This document shows positions 1-9,442 of a DNA stretch of 64,000 bases, piece after piece (position 1 is the stretch's first letter; each line of letters begins with the position of its first letter). The position numbers and the translations under genes were made by a program. The notes under the pieces are model-generated. The model did not search any database and was not told where the DNA came from. It saw nothing but the letters and a program-made list of their open reading frames with translations. The DNA is from Roseburia hominis (lineage in GTDB: Bacteria; Bacillota; Clostridia; Lachnospirales; Lachnospiraceae): the NCBI GenBank assembly GCA_040702975.1, contig CP159990.1, positions 1,550,001 to 1,614,000 of the forward strand. Reading direction: 5' to 3'.

Positions 1-1747
1 CATGCAGAAGCTGAATATTACACTTCCGGTCATACGGGCACTGGAAGAGAGAGGTGTGCTGGAAATCAGCCTCAGGCAGGTATACCGCAATCCTGCCATG
101 CACGGGGAGCAAAAAGAGGAATGGTTTTCGCTTACCCCGCAGCAAAAGCAGGCGGTAGATACCTTTTGCAGAGACTATGAGTCGGGCGTTCGCCGGACCT
201 ATTTGATACATGGAGTGACGGGGAGCGGGAAGACGGAAGTTTATATGGAAATGATCCGCAAAGTGGTGGAAGCGGGGCGGCAGGCGATCGTACTGATTCC
301 GGAGATTGCCCTGACGTACCAGACGGTCATGCGGTTCAGGAGGAGATTCGGGGACCGGGTGTCCGTCATGAATTCCCGTCTTTCGGCGGGGGAGCGCTAC
401 GATCAGATGATGCGGGCAAAGGCGGGAGAAGTGGACGTGATGATCGGGCCGAGATCGGCTCTGTTTACGCCGTTTCCCAATCTGGGGCTCATCGTGATCG
501 ACGAGGAGCATGAGGCGGCCTATAAAAGCGAGCAGACCCCGCGGTATCATGCCCGGGAGACGGCTGAGGAGAGGGCGCGTCTGGAAGGAGCAAGCGTGGT
601 CTTAGGGTCGGCTACCCCGTCCCTGGAAGCATATTACAGATGCCAGAAGGGGATCTACTGTCTGCTGGAGTTGCGGGAACGGACGGCCGCGGGGCAGCTT
701 CCCGAGGTGTATGTCGCGGATATGCGGGAAGAATTAAGGAAGGGAAACCGCGGGATCTTAAGCGACAGGCTGCGGGAACTGCTGGAAGACCGGCTGAAAA
801 AAGGGGAGCAGACCATGCTATTTTTAAATCGCAGAGGTTATGCGGGATTCCTTTCTTGCAGGTCTTGCGGATATGTAGTAAAATGTCCTCATTGCGATGT
901 GTCATTATCTTCTCATAAGAATGGGAAAATGGTCTGCCACTACTGTGGCTACGAGCAGCCTGCGGTGACGATTTGTCCCCAGTGCGGTTCCCGTCATATC
1001 GGAGGTTTCCGCGCAGGGACCCAGCAGATCGAGGAGCTGGTGAAGCAGGAATTTGCGGGTGCGCGGGTGCTTAGAATGGACCTGGATACTACCCGCCTGA
1101 AGGAAGGACATGAGAAGATTCTGGAAGCATTTGCAAATGAAGAGGCAGACATTCTGGTGGGAACACAGATGATCGTAAAGGGGCATGATTTTCCCAATGT
1201 CACGCTGGTGGGCGTGCTGGCGGCGGATATGTCGCTGTATTCCGACGATTACCGTTCGGCGGAGCGCACGTTTGAACTGCTGACGCAGGCGGCGGGACGA
1301 GCGGGACGTGGCAGGAAACGCGGAGAAGTGGTCATTCAGACGTACAGCCCGGAGCATTACAGCATTCAGGCCGCGGCGAATCAGGATTATCAGGCATTTT
1401 ATGAGGAAGAGATGAATTACCGGGATCTGATGGGATATCCGCCTGCCAGTCATTTGCTGGCGGTGATGCTGTCCGGCGCCGAGGAAGGTCTGCTGGATAC
1501 GGGCGCCCACTATTTGAAGGAATACGCGCTCCGTGTTGTGAGAGGGCATAAGGTGCAGGTGATCGGTCCTGCAAGCCCTTATGTGGGCAAGGTCAAAGAT
1601 ATGTACCGCCGGGTCATTTATCTGAAGGAGGACTCTTATGAGGTCCTGGTGGAGGTAAAAAACAGGCTGGAGCAGTATATAGAGATCAATCATGGATTCG
1701 ACAAGATGTGGATTCAGTTTGATTTTGACCCGATGAAGGTGTTTTAA
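1..1747 (+). CDS. priA: Primosomal replication-restart helicase PriA (5' end cut off by the window)
   Basis: PriA is a superfamily 2 DNA helicase that recognises stalled forks and reloads the replisome. The visible 581 residues hold the Walker A motif GVTGSGKT (about residues 71-78), the DEEH Walker B box (167-170) and eight zinc-binding cysteines as CxxC pairs (286/289, 295/298, 312/315, 325/328). The helicase C-terminal half and the C-terminal domain follow. The family usually has 730-800 residues, so roughly 150-200 N-terminal residues of the DNA-binding domain lie upstream of base 1. The first ATG in the window is therefore not the true start. It heads the conserved Firmicute cluster priA-def-fmt-rsmB. 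Confidence 0.95.
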   Translation, partial: MQKLNITLPVIRALEERGVLEISLRQVYRNPAMHGEQKEEWFSLTPQQKQAVDTFCRDYESGVRRTYLIHGVTGSGKTEVYMEMIRKVVEAGRQAIVLIPEIALTYQTVMRFRRRFGDRVSVMNSRLSAGERYDQMMRAKAGEVDVMIGPRSALFTPFPNLGLIVIDEEHEAAYKSEQTPRYHARETAEERARLEGASVVLGSATPSLEAYYRCQKGIYCLLELRERTAAGQLPEVYVADMREELRKGNRGILSDRLRELLEDRLKKGEQTMLFLNRRGYAGFLSCRSCGYVVKCPHCDVSLSSHKNGKMVCHYCGYEQPAVTICPQCGSRHIGGFRAGTQQIEELVKQEFAGARVLRMDLDTTRLKEGHEKILEAFANEEADILVGTQMIVKGHDFPNVTLVGVLAADMSLYSDDYRSAERTFELLTQAAGRAGRGRKRGEVVIQTYSPEHYSIQAAANQDYQAFYEEEMNYRDLMGYPPASHLLAVMLSGAEEGLLDTGAHYLKEYALRVVRGHKVQVIGPASPYVGKVKDMYRRVIYLKEDSYEVLVEVKNRLEQYIEINHGFDKMWIQFDFDPMKVF

Positions 1748-1822
1748 GTGTTAGGATTAGGAAAGTCGCGGGAGATCCGCGGATGTCAGAGGCAGTAAAT
1801 ATAGAATTGGGAGGAAAAGAAG

Positions 1823-2293
1823 ATGGCAACAAGAAAAATCCGTGAAATCGGAGATGAAGTGTTAACAAAAGTATGTAAAGAGGTTCCGAAGATGACCATT
1901 CGGAATCACATTTTGATCGGCGATATGCTGGATACGATGTATGAGGCGATGGGCGTGGGACTGGCGGCTCCCCAGGTGGGAGTCCTGAAACGGATCGTCG
2001 TGATCGACGTGGGGGAAGGACCGCTGGTGATGATCAATCCGGAGATTTTGGAGACGGACGGCGAGCAGACCGGAGAGGAAGGCTGTCTCAGCGTTCCGGG
2101 GAAAGCCGGCGTGGTGACCCGGCCGAATTATGTGAAGGCAAAAGCCTTCGATGAAGATATGAAGGAATTCGTGGTAGAAGGGGAAGGACTTCTTGCCCGG
2201 GCGATCTGCCATGAATTGGAGCATTTGGACGGACATCTCTATGTGGAAAAGGTAGAGGGCGAGCTTCACGATACGGAGTATGAGGAGGAGTAA
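1823..2293 (+). CDS. def: Peptide deformylase
   Basis: Removes the N-formyl group from nascent proteins; a cytoplasmic metalloenzyme. All three signature motifs are present: GLAAPQ (residues 46-51), EGCLS with metal-ligand Cys88, and HELEH (130-134). At 156 residues it has normal size for a type 1 enzyme. The start is supported by GGAGG at 1811-1815, just upstream of the ATG. It lies between priA and fmt. Fmt catalyses the opposite chemistry (formylating initiator tRNA), so the two neighbours form a formylation/deformylation pair. Confidence 0.97.
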   Translation: MATRKIREIGDEVLTKVCKEVPKMTIRNHILIGDMLDTMYEAMGVGLAAPQVGVLKRIVVIDVGEGPLVMINPEILETDGEQTGEEGCLSVPGKAGVVTRPNYVKAKAFDEDMKEFVVEGEGLLARAICHELEHLDGHLYVEKVEGELHDTEYEEE

Positions 2294-2349
2294 GGACGCG
2301 GGGAAAATGCCGGGCGTATTCCGGGTGAAGGAAAGGAAGGATAGGAACA

Positions 2350-3303
2350 ATGAAGGTTATTTTTATGGGAACTCCGGATTTTTCCGTGGGGACGTTGGAA
2401 GCGCTGGTCGAAGCCGGGCATGAGGTGGTGCTGGCGGTGACACAGCCGGATAAGCCGAAAGGGCGCGGCGGGAAGATGCAGTTTACCCCGGTAAAGGAAT
2501 GTGCTCTGTCTTTTGGGATTCCGGTCTATCAGCCGAGAAAGATCCGGGAAAAAGAGTGCGTGGAGGAATTGAAAAAATATCAGGCAGATGTGTGTGTAGT
2601 CGTTGCATTTGGCCAGATTCTTACGAAGGAACTATTGGAAATGACGCCCTATGGCTGTATCAATGTCCATGCGTCCCTTCTCCCCAAATATAGGGGAGCG
2701 GCACCAATTCAGTGGGCGGTCATTAATGGCGAGGAGGTGTCGGGCGTTACCACCATGCAGATGAATGAAGGGATCGATACCGGAGATATACTGGAAAAGG
2801 TGGAGGTTAAGCTGCGCCCGAAAGAGACCGGGGGAAGCCTTTTTGACAGGCTCTCGGAGGAAGGGGCGAAGCTTTGTGTGCATACCCTCGCCGGTCTTGA
2901 GGCAGGGAAGATTACCCCTCAGAAGCAGGGGGAGAGCCCTACGGAATATGCGAGAATGCTGGACAAGAAGGCCGGAGAGATTGACTGGAACAAACCGGCT
3001 GTCATGCTGGAACGTCTGGTGCGCGGCCTGAATCCGTGGCCAAGTGCCTATACCTTGTGGGAAGACAAGGTGATGAAGATCTGGGAGTCTGAGGCAGCCG
3101 GTGCAGAAGCTGGAGAAGGACTTGCCGGGGAGAAGGAAGCTGCGCCCGGGACGGTCGTGCTGGTGACGAAGGAAGCATTCTATGTACAGACCGGGGACGG
3201 GCTGCTTAAGATCAGATCCCTTCAGATTCCGGGAAAGAAGCGAATGGACGCCGATGCATTCTTAAGAGGCTACAAGATAGCAGAAGGAACAAAACTGGGT
3301 TAG
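2350..3303 (+). CDS. fmt: Methionyl-tRNA formyltransferase
   Basis: Transfers a formyl group from 10-formyl-tetrahydrofolate to Met-tRNA(fMet). The N-terminal formyltransferase fold carries NVHASLLPKYRG (residues 105-116), which holds the catalytic Asn and His, and GIDTGDIL with the catalytic Asp near residue 144. The C-terminal third matches the tRNA-binding domain of the family. The length, 317 aa, is normal. The start is preceded by GGAAGGATAGG. The 10-bp gap to rsmB indicates one transcript. Confidence 0.97.
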   Translation: MKVIFMGTPDFSVGTLEALVEAGHEVVLAVTQPDKPKGRGGKMQFTPVKECALSFGIPVYQPRKIREKECVEELKKYQADVCVVVAFGQILTKELLEMTPYGCINVHASLLPKYRGAAPIQWAVINGEEVSGVTTMQMNEGIDTGDILEKVEVKLRPKETGGSLFDRLSEEGAKLCVHTLAGLEAGKITPQKQGESPTEYARMLDKKAGEIDWNKPAVMLERLVRGLNPWPSAYTLWEDKVMKIWESEAAGAEAGEGLAGEKEAAPGTVVLVTKEAFYVQTGDGLLKIRSLQIPGKKRMDADAFLRGYKIAEGTKLG

Positions 3304-3312
3304 GATAGAAGA

Positions 3313-4611
3313 ATGAAGAAACAGATAGGTGAACGGGAGCTGGTGCTTGCCGTGCTGCTGGCGGTGGAGCAGGGAGAGAAGAGCCACATCGCGCTTGGGC
3401 AGGTTTTGGAAAAATACCAGTATCTCGAAAAACGGGAGAGAGCGTTCGTGACCCGGGTGGTCCAGGGAACGCTGGAGAGGCAGTTGGAGCTGGATTATCT
3501 GATCGATCAGGTGTCCAAGGTGAAGACGGCAAAGATGAAACCGGTGATTCGGTGCATTCTGCGAAGCGCCCTGTATCAGATCAAATATATGGACAATGTG
3601 CCGGATTCGGCCGCCTGCAATGAGGCGGTAGGATTGGCGGTAAGAAAGGGCTTCGCTTCCCTGAAAGGGTTTGTGAACGGGGTGCTGCGCAATCTGGCGA
3701 GGAGGATTGAGCAGATTCCGTATCCTCAAAAGGAGCGGACGGAGGAATATTTATCGGTCGCGTATTCCATGCCCCGTTGGATCGTGAAGATGTGGATTTC
3801 CGATTATGGTGAGGAACGGACAGAGCAGATGCTTGCAGGTTTCTTTGAGGAGCGCCCTACGGTGATCCGGGTCAATGAAAATAAGCTGACGAAGGAAGAA
3901 CTAAAGAAGGTACTTGAAAGCGAAGGCGTGACGGTGGAGGAACATCCGCATGTTGCGTCGGCACTTCTGATTTCCGGTTACGATTATCTGGGAAGCCTTG
4001 GAAGCTTCCGGGAGGGGGACTTCCAAGTACAGGATGCCGCGTCGATTCTTGTGGCAGAGAACGCGGGGATCAGGCCGGGGGATTATGTGCTGGATGTGTG
4101 TGCCGCGCCGGGCGGAAAAGCGCTGCATGCCGCGCAGCTTCTTGCGGGGACAGGCCATGTGGAGGCCAGAGATCTGACAGAGTATAAGGTGGCTTTGATC
4201 CAGGAGAACATTGACAGAATGGGATTTTCCAATATTGAGGCTGTACGGTGGGATGCGCTTGAGCCTGACGGAAGGTCCCGGGAAAAGGCAGACGTAGTTC
4301 TTGCCGATCTTCCCTGTTCGGGCCTTGGCGTGCTTTCCAAGAAGGCGGATATCAAATACCGGGTGATGAAGGAGAGTATACAGGAACTGGCACAGCTTCA
4401 AAGACAGATTTTGGAAGTGGTCAGGGACTATGTGAAGCCGGGGGGAAGCCTGGTATACAGTACTTGTACGGTATGCCGTCTTGAAAATGAGGAAAACGCC
4501 CGCTGGTTCGCAGAGAATTTTACGGAGTTTTCGTTGGAGGAGGAGAGACAGATCTTCCCTGCGAGAGATACCGATGGATTTTATATTGCCCGTTTCAGGA
4601 GGTGCAGATAG
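3313..4611 (+). CDS. rsmB: 16S rRNA (cytosine-967-C5) methyltransferase
   Basis: A SAM-dependent m5C rRNA methyltransferase (Sun/RsmB family, 432 aa). The N-terminal ~130 residues form a NusB-like RNA-binding domain. The C-terminal Rossmann domain has the SAM motif VLDVCAAPGGKALH. The two catalytic cysteines are in LADLPCSGLG and YSTCTVCRLENEEN. The stop codon abuts the rlmN ATG directly, so the two rRNA-modification genes are probably translationally coupled. Confidence 0.95.
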   Translation: MKKQIGERELVLAVLLAVEQGEKSHIALGQVLEKYQYLEKRERAFVTRVVQGTLERQLELDYLIDQVSKVKTAKMKPVIRCILRSALYQIKYMDNVPDSAACNEAVGLAVRKGFASLKGFVNGVLRNLARRIEQIPYPQKERTEEYLSVAYSMPRWIVKMWISDYGEERTEQMLAGFFEERPTVIRVNENKLTKEELKKVLESEGVTVEEHPHVASALLISGYDYLGSLGSFREGDFQVQDAASILVAENAGIRPGDYVLDVCAAPGGKALHAAQLLAGTGHVEARDLTEYKVALIQENIDRMGFSNIEAVRWDALEPDGRSREKADVVLADLPCSGLGVLSKKADIKYRVMKESIQELAQLQRQILEVVRDYVKPGGSLVYSTCTVCRLENEENARWFAENFTEFSLEEERQIFPARDTDGFYIARFRRCR

Positions 4612-5649
4612 ATGGAAAAAAAGGATATTGCCTCATATGATCTGGAAGAACTGAAACTGGAGATGGGCCTGCTTGGAGAAAAACCGTTTCGTGCCGGGCA
4701 GATCTACGAGTGGCTTCACCGGAAGCTGGCAGATGATTTCGCGGAAATGACGAATTTATCCAAGGCGCTCAGGGAGAAGCTGGCCGCGGCTTACGAGATA
4801 CGGAAGGTGGAGATGGTAAGGCGGCAGATCTCAAGGCAGGACGGGACGAACAAGTTCCTGTTCTGCCTAAGCGACGGCAATATGGTGGAGAGCGTACTGA
4901 TGAAATACAAGCATGGGAATTCGGTGTGCATTTCCTCACAGGTGGGCTGCCGCATGGGCTGCCGGTTCTGCGCGTCCACGATTGACGGGCTGGAGCGGAA
5001 TCTGACGCCTTCCGAGATGCTGCGTCAGGTGTATCAGATTCAGAAAATCTCCGGGGAGAGAGTTTCCAATATCGTTGTGATGGGAAGCGGGGAACCCCTG
5101 GATAATTATGAGAATTTTTTGAAATTTATCCGGATGGTAAGCGATGCGAACGGACTGAATATCAGCCAGCGAAGTATCACGGCCTCTACCTGCGGGATAG
5201 TGCCGAATATCTACCGGCTGGCAAAGGAGAAGCTGCAGATTACACTGGCGCTCTCCCTTCACGGCTCGACGCAGGAGAAGAGAAGAGAGCTTATGCCGGT
5301 GGCCAATAAATACGCGCTTCCGGAGGTGCTTGAGGCCTGCGACGTTTATTTTCAGGAGACGGGACGGCGCATTACCTTTGAGTACAGCCTGGTTCACGGA
5401 GTCAATGATACCGAGGAAGATGCACGGGAGCTTGCGGCACTCTTAAAAGGACGGCAGTGCCATATTAATTTGATCCCGGTCAATCCGATCAAAGAGAGAA
5501 ATTATGAAAAACCGGACAAAAAAAGTGCGCTGAATTTCAAAAATAAACTTGAAAAAACTGGGATTAATGTTACTATTAGAAGAGAAATGGGCTCTGATAT
5601 TGACGGGGCCTGTGGACAGCTAAGACGTAAGACATTGCAAGGAGAGTAA
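4612..5649 (+). CDS. rlmN: Dual-specificity 23S rRNA/tRNA (adenine-C2) methyltransferase, radical SAM
   Basis: Methylates A2503 of 23S rRNA and A37 of some tRNAs. The radical-SAM cluster motif CxxxCxxC is at Cys113, Cys117 and Cys120. The second catalytic cysteine is in the C-terminal GACGQL (about residue 334). At 345 aa it is full length. The last two features could also fit the Cfr resistance enzyme. The housekeeping position directly after rsmB, and general resemblance, favour RlmN. Confidence 0.95.
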   Translation: MEKKDIASYDLEELKLEMGLLGEKPFRAGQIYEWLHRKLADDFAEMTNLSKALREKLAAAYEIRKVEMVRRQISRQDGTNKFLFCLSDGNMVESVLMKYKHGNSVCISSQVGCRMGCRFCASTIDGLERNLTPSEMLRQVYQIQKISGERVSNIVVMGSGEPLDNYENFLKFIRMVSDANGLNISQRSITASTCGIVPNIYRLAKEKLQITLALSLHGSTQEKRRELMPVANKYALPEVLEACDVYFQETGRRITFEYSLVHGVNDTEEDARELAALLKGRQCHINLIPVNPIKERNYEKPDKKSALNFKNKLEKTGINVTIRREMGSDIDGACGQLRRKTLQGE

Positions 5650-5651
5650 GA

Positions 5652-6395
5652 ATGAAGACATTTTCCATGACAGATGTGGGGAGAAAACGCGAGATTAATC
5701 AGGACTATGTGTTTGCTACTGACGAGCCGCTCGGCTCTTTGCCGAACCTTCTGGTCGTGGCAGATGGAATGGGAGGACATAAGGCCGGCGATTTCGCTTC
5801 CAAATATACGGTGGAGGTTCTTACGGAGGAACTGAAGCATACATTAAAAGAGGGACCGGAGGAAACGCTGATGGATGCGGTGCAGACGGCGAACCGCAAA
5901 CTGATCGAGGCTGCCGGCAAGGATATCAAGCTGGAAGGCATGGGGACCACGCTCGTGGCTGCCACGGTGATTGATCATACTCTGTATTTTGTGAATGTGG
6001 GAGACAGCCGGCTTTATCTGGTCAATAAGGATATCAGGCAGCTTTCCAGGGACCATTCTTTAGTGGAGGAAATGGTGCGGCTTGGCGGCATCAATGAAGA
6101 AGAGGCGAAGCATCACCCGGATAAGAATATTATCACAAGAGCCATCGGGGTCAAGGCGAAAGTGGATGCCGACTTTTTTGAGCATGGCCTGAAAAAGGGA
6201 GATACGATTCTTATGTGCACGGATGGACTTTGCAATATGGTAGACGATGAGGAGATTTTTTCTATTATTAAAGGGGCAAGAGATATTGTGGAAGCGGGTC
6301 AGATGCTGATTGACCGCGCGAATGAAAATGGGGGAAAAGATAACATAGGTGTTGTGTTAGCACAGCCGTTTTCTAATGAGGTGAGTATATGGTAA
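5652..6395 (+). CDS. prpC: PP2C-family serine/threonine phosphatase (PrpC/Stp)
   Basis: A metal-dependent protein phosphatase that reverses phosphorylation by the adjacent kinase. PPM motifs are visible: VADGMGGH near residue 40 (metal-binding Asp), VGDSRLYL, MCTDGLCNMV and DNIGVVLA. The length of 247 aa is typical. It starts two bases after the rlmN stop and overlaps the prkC start by 7 bp. This is the conserved phosphatase-kinase pair of Firmicutes, which controls cell-wall growth and stationary-phase responses. Confidence 0.95.
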   Translation: MKTFSMTDVGRKREINQDYVFATDEPLGSLPNLLVVADGMGGHKAGDFASKYTVEVLTEELKHTLKEGPEETLMDAVQTANRKLIEAAGKDIKLEGMGTTLVAATVIDHTLYFVNVGDSRLYLVNKDIRQLSRDHSLVEEMVRLGGINEEEAKHHPDKNIITRAIGVKAKVDADFFEHGLKKGDTILMCTDGLCNMVDDEEIFSIIKGARDIVEAGQMLIDRANENGGKDNIGVVLAQPFSNEVSIW

Positions 6396-8530
6396 AAGAT
6401 GGGATTTTTTTAGGGGAAAGGTATGAGGTGCTTAGCAAGATCGGCACCGGCGGAATGGCAGATGTCTACAAAGGGAAGGACTGCATGTTGAACCGTTTTG
6501 TTGCGATCAAGGTGTTAAAAAAGGAGTACCGGGAAGATAAGGGATTTGTAAAGAAATTTCGTTCCGAAGCACAGGCAGCAGCGGGGCTTATGAATCCGAA
6601 CATCGTGAATGTTTACGATGTGGGGGAGGACCGCGGACTGTATTATATGGTCATGGAGCTTGTAGAAGGAATTACGTTAAAGGAATACATTCAGAAGAAG
6701 GGCAGACTTTCGACCAAAGAGGTCATAAGTATTGCGATTCAGATGTGCTGCGGTATCGAGGCGGCGCATCGGCATCATATTATTCATCGCGATATTAAGC
6801 CGCAGAATATTATGATTTCCAAAGAAGGCAAGGTGAAGGTGACCGATTTCGGAATCGCGCGGGCGACCACGTCCAATACGGTCAGTTCAAACGCCATGGG
6901 TTCTGTTCATTATGTTTCACCGGAGCAGGCGCGGGGCGGTTTTTGTGATGCGAAGAGCGATATTTATTCTGTCGGCATTACGCTCTATGAGATGGTGACA
7001 GGGCAGGTGCCGTTCGATGGGGATTCCACTGTTTCCGTAGCGATGAAGCATTTGCAGGAGAATATTACGCCTCCTTCAGAACTCGCGCCGGATATCTCGG
7101 AGGCGCTGGAGAAGATCATTTTAAAATGTACTCAGAAAAGTCCGGACAGACGGTATCAGGATATCGGTATGCTCATACAGGATCTGAAGCGTGCAATTGT
7201 GGATCCGCAGGGCGGCTTTGTGGATATCGCGCCGATTAGCAGTCTGGGCGGCACCGTCGTAATCTCACAGGAGGATATGGAGCGCCTCAAACGGGGTGGG
7301 AAGAGGTATCGTGATGAAGATTATGATGATGACTATGACGATTACGATGATAGTGACTATGATGATAGTGATTATGATGATGACTATGACGATGAAGAGT
7401 ATGATGATGGCAGGTATGATCGCCGTCGCGGTTATGACGATGAGGACGACGATTATGATGTGGATGAAAAGCGGGGAAGAAACGGGGAAGTCAATCCGCG
7501 GATGAATAAGATGATGAAGATCCTCACCATTGTGGTGGCGGTCATCATTGTGTTTGTACTGTTATTTATTATTGGAAAAGCGGCAGGAATCATCAAATTC
7601 GGACCAGGAACACAGGCGCAGGAGAATGTGGAGGCGAAGGTCGAGGTACCGAAGCTGATTGATCAGGAATATGAGGTCGCTGCAGAGATGTGCGAGAAGA
7701 AAAATCTTGAGATCAAGATCGTGCAGAAAAAACATTCCGATAAAGAAGACGGGGTTGTTCTCGAACAGAACCCGGAAGCGGGGAAGAAAGTCAAGAAGAA
7801 GACGGTAATCGAAGTCGTAGTAAGCTCTGGAGCAGAGGAAATTGAGGTGCCGCCGGTAGAGAACCTGACAGAAGATGAGGCGAGAAATGTCTTAAGGGAA
7901 GCTGGATTTGAGAAGGTAAAAATAGATGGTGATGAGTACAGCGATACGGTAGCGTCCGGTATGGCAATCAAGACATCGCCGGAGGCGGGAACCAAAACGA
8001 CCACCGATACGGAGATCACGCTGTATATCAGTAAAGGGGCCGAGAAGAAGACTGTTCCGAATCTAAAGAATAGGACAGTAGAAGAGGCGAAGGCAGCACT
8101 TAGTTCCGCAGGACTTGCTGACGGAGGCACCAGCAAAGAGGAGTACAGCGACACAGTCGAGAAGGGACACATCATTTCCCAGAGTGTGGAGGCGAATAAA
8201 AAGGTGGAGAAGGGCACTTCGGTGAGTTATGTGGTAAGTAAAGGAAAGAAACCGGCGGATACCGTTTCCATTCCTCCGGTTGCGGGCAAATCCCTGAAGA
8301 CTGCGAAATCGATGATGGACAATGTGGGACTGTATTATGAAGTGAAGGAGCTGGACAGCGATCAGCCATATGGCACTGTTCTGGGGACAGATCCGGAAGG
8401 TGGCAAAGTAGAGGTGGGAAGCACTGTTACTATTTTCATCAGTAATGCGTCTCAGGCAAATAATAATGACAGCAATAATACTTCTGATCAGAATAATAAT
8501 AACGACAACAATACAGAAACCAATGAGTAG
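6389..8530 (+). CDS. prkC: PASTA-domain serine/threonine protein kinase PrkC
   Basis: A membrane eukaryotic-type kinase that senses muropeptides or lipid II. Residues about 11-270 form the kinase domain: GTGGMADVY loop, catalytic HRDIKPQN, DFG, and SPEQARG. Residues about 307-361 are an unusual acidic Asp/Tyr-rich linker. One transmembrane helix follows at about 376-398. Four extracellular PASTA repeats come next, then an Asn-rich tail. At 713 aa it is slightly longer than the common forms because of the linker. It overlaps prpC by 7 bp. Confidence 0.96.
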   Translation: MVKDGIFLGERYEVLSKIGTGGMADVYKGKDCMLNRFVAIKVLKKEYREDKGFVKKFRSEAQAAAGLMNPNIVNVYDVGEDRGLYYMVMELVEGITLKEYIQKKGRLSTKEVISIAIQMCCGIEAAHRHHIIHRDIKPQNIMISKEGKVKVTDFGIARATTSNTVSSNAMGSVHYVSPEQARGGFCDAKSDIYSVGITLYEMVTGQVPFDGDSTVSVAMKHLQENITPPSELAPDISEALEKIILKCTQKSPDRRYQDIGMLIQDLKRAIVDPQGGFVDIAPISSLGGTVVISQEDMERLKRGGKRYRDEDYDDDYDDYDDSDYDDSDYDDDYDDEEYDDGRYDRRRGYDDEDDDYDVDEKRGRNGEVNPRMNKMMKILTIVVAVIIVFVLLFIIGKAAGIIKFGPGTQAQENVEAKVEVPKLIDQEYEVAAEMCEKKNLEIKIVQKKHSDKEDGVVLEQNPEAGKKVKKKTVIEVVVSSGAEEIEVPPVENLTEDEARNVLREAGFEKVKIDGDEYSDTVASGMAIKTSPEAGTKTTTDTEITLYISKGAEKKTVPNLKNRTVEEAKAALSSAGLADGGTSKEEYSDTVEKGHIISQSVEANKKVEKGTSVSYVVSKGKKPADTVSIPPVAGKSLKTAKSMMDNVGLYYEVKELDSDQPYGTVLGTDPEGGKVEVGSTVTIFISNASQANNNDSNNTSDQNNNNDNNTETNE
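7303..7470 (+). repeat. Low-complexity GAY/GAT-rich tract encoding the PrkC acidic linker
   Basis: About 165 bp of imperfect GATGAT/GACTATGAT-type repetition encode a run of Asp, Tyr and a few Ser/Glu between the kinase domain and the membrane helix of PrkC. Such a tract can change length by replication slippage in units of three bases without breaking the frame. It appears in another frame as a spurious Met/Thr-rich ORF. Confidence 0.7.
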
Positions 8531-8565
8531 AGTGGCGAAAAGGACTGTTTATGCAGGGTAGGATT

Positions 8566-9438
8566 ATGAAAGGGATAGCAGGATTCTACTACGTTTATGA
8601 CGTAGTAGAATTCGCTGTTTATGAATGTAAGGCGAAAGGTATTTTTCGAAAAGATAAAATTAAGCCTTTGGTGGGGGATTTCGTAGAATATGAGATTCTG
8701 AACAGAGAGGAAAAGACGGGGAATATTACGGCGATACTTCCGAGAAAAAGCGAGCTCATCCGGCCGGCCGTAGCCAATGCGGATCAGGCGATGGTGGTAT
8801 TTGCGGTGACGGACCCCAGGCCGCACTTAAACCTTCTGGATCGGTTTCTGGTGATGATGGAGCGGCAGCAGGTGCCGGTGATCATCTGTTTTAACAAAAC
8901 CGATCTGGCAAAGGAAGAACAGATATGTAAGCTCCGTGAAGTTTATGAAGGCAGTGGATATCGCACGGTCTTCTTAAGCGCAGGGAGAAAAGAGAATATT
9001 GAAGAATTGAGAGAATTGCTCATTGGAAAGACGACAGTGGCGGCGGGACCTTCGGGAGTGGGGAAATCGTCCCTTACGAATTGTCTGCAGAGGAACGTGA
9101 GTATGGAGACGGGAAGTATCAGCCGCAAAACACTGCGGGGGAAGCATACGACAAGGCATTCGGAGCTGATCGCGATTGACGAAGAGTCCTATATCATGGA
9201 CACGCCCGGTTTCTCTTCCCTTTATACCGATGATTTTGATAAAGAAGAGCTGAAACAGTATTTTCCAGAATTTGCAGGACTTGAGGATGGATGTCGTTTC
9301 CTGGGGTGCAATCATGTGAGTGAGCCGGATTGTGCGGTCAAGGAAGCGGTAGAGCGGGGAGCGATCCATCCGGTGCGCTATAAGAATTATCTGGAAATAT
9401 ATCAGGAGTTGGAACAAAAAGAGAAAAGGAGGTACTGA
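8566..9438 (+). CDS. rsgA: Ribosome small-subunit-dependent GTPase A
   Basis: A circularly permuted GTPase that checks late 30S assembly. The order is an N-terminal OB fold, then NKTD (G4) before GPSGVGKSS (G1) and DTPGF (G3). A C-terminal zinc motif with Cys, Cys, His and Cys lies around GCRFLGCNH. The start at 8566 gives MKGIAGFYYV, preceded by AGGGTAGG. An ATG at 8551 would add five residues but lacks a good ribosome binding site. It lies between prkC and rpe, as in many Firmicutes. Confidence 0.95.
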   Translation: MKGIAGFYYVYDVVEFAVYECKAKGIFRKDKIKPLVGDFVEYEILNREEKTGNITAILPRKSELIRPAVANADQAMVVFAVTDPRPHLNLLDRFLVMMERQQVPVIICFNKTDLAKEEQICKLREVYEGSGYRTVFLSAGRKENIEELRELLIGKTTVAAGPSGVGKSSLTNCLQRNVSMETGSISRKTLRGKHTTRHSELIAIDEESYIMDTPGFSSLYTDDFDKEELKQYFPEFAGLEDGCRFLGCNHVSEPDCAVKEAVERGAIHPVRYKNYLEIYQELEQKEKRRY

Positions 9439-9442
9439 TTTT

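Noticed and set aside
4612..5649. Cfr-type resistance methyltransferase
   Set aside because: The housekeeping position behind rsmB and overall pattern fit RlmN; nothing suggests a mobile resistance gene.
7296..7505. Met/Ile/Thr-rich 69-codon ORF
   Set aside because: An out-of-frame reading of the GAT-rich linker of prkC.
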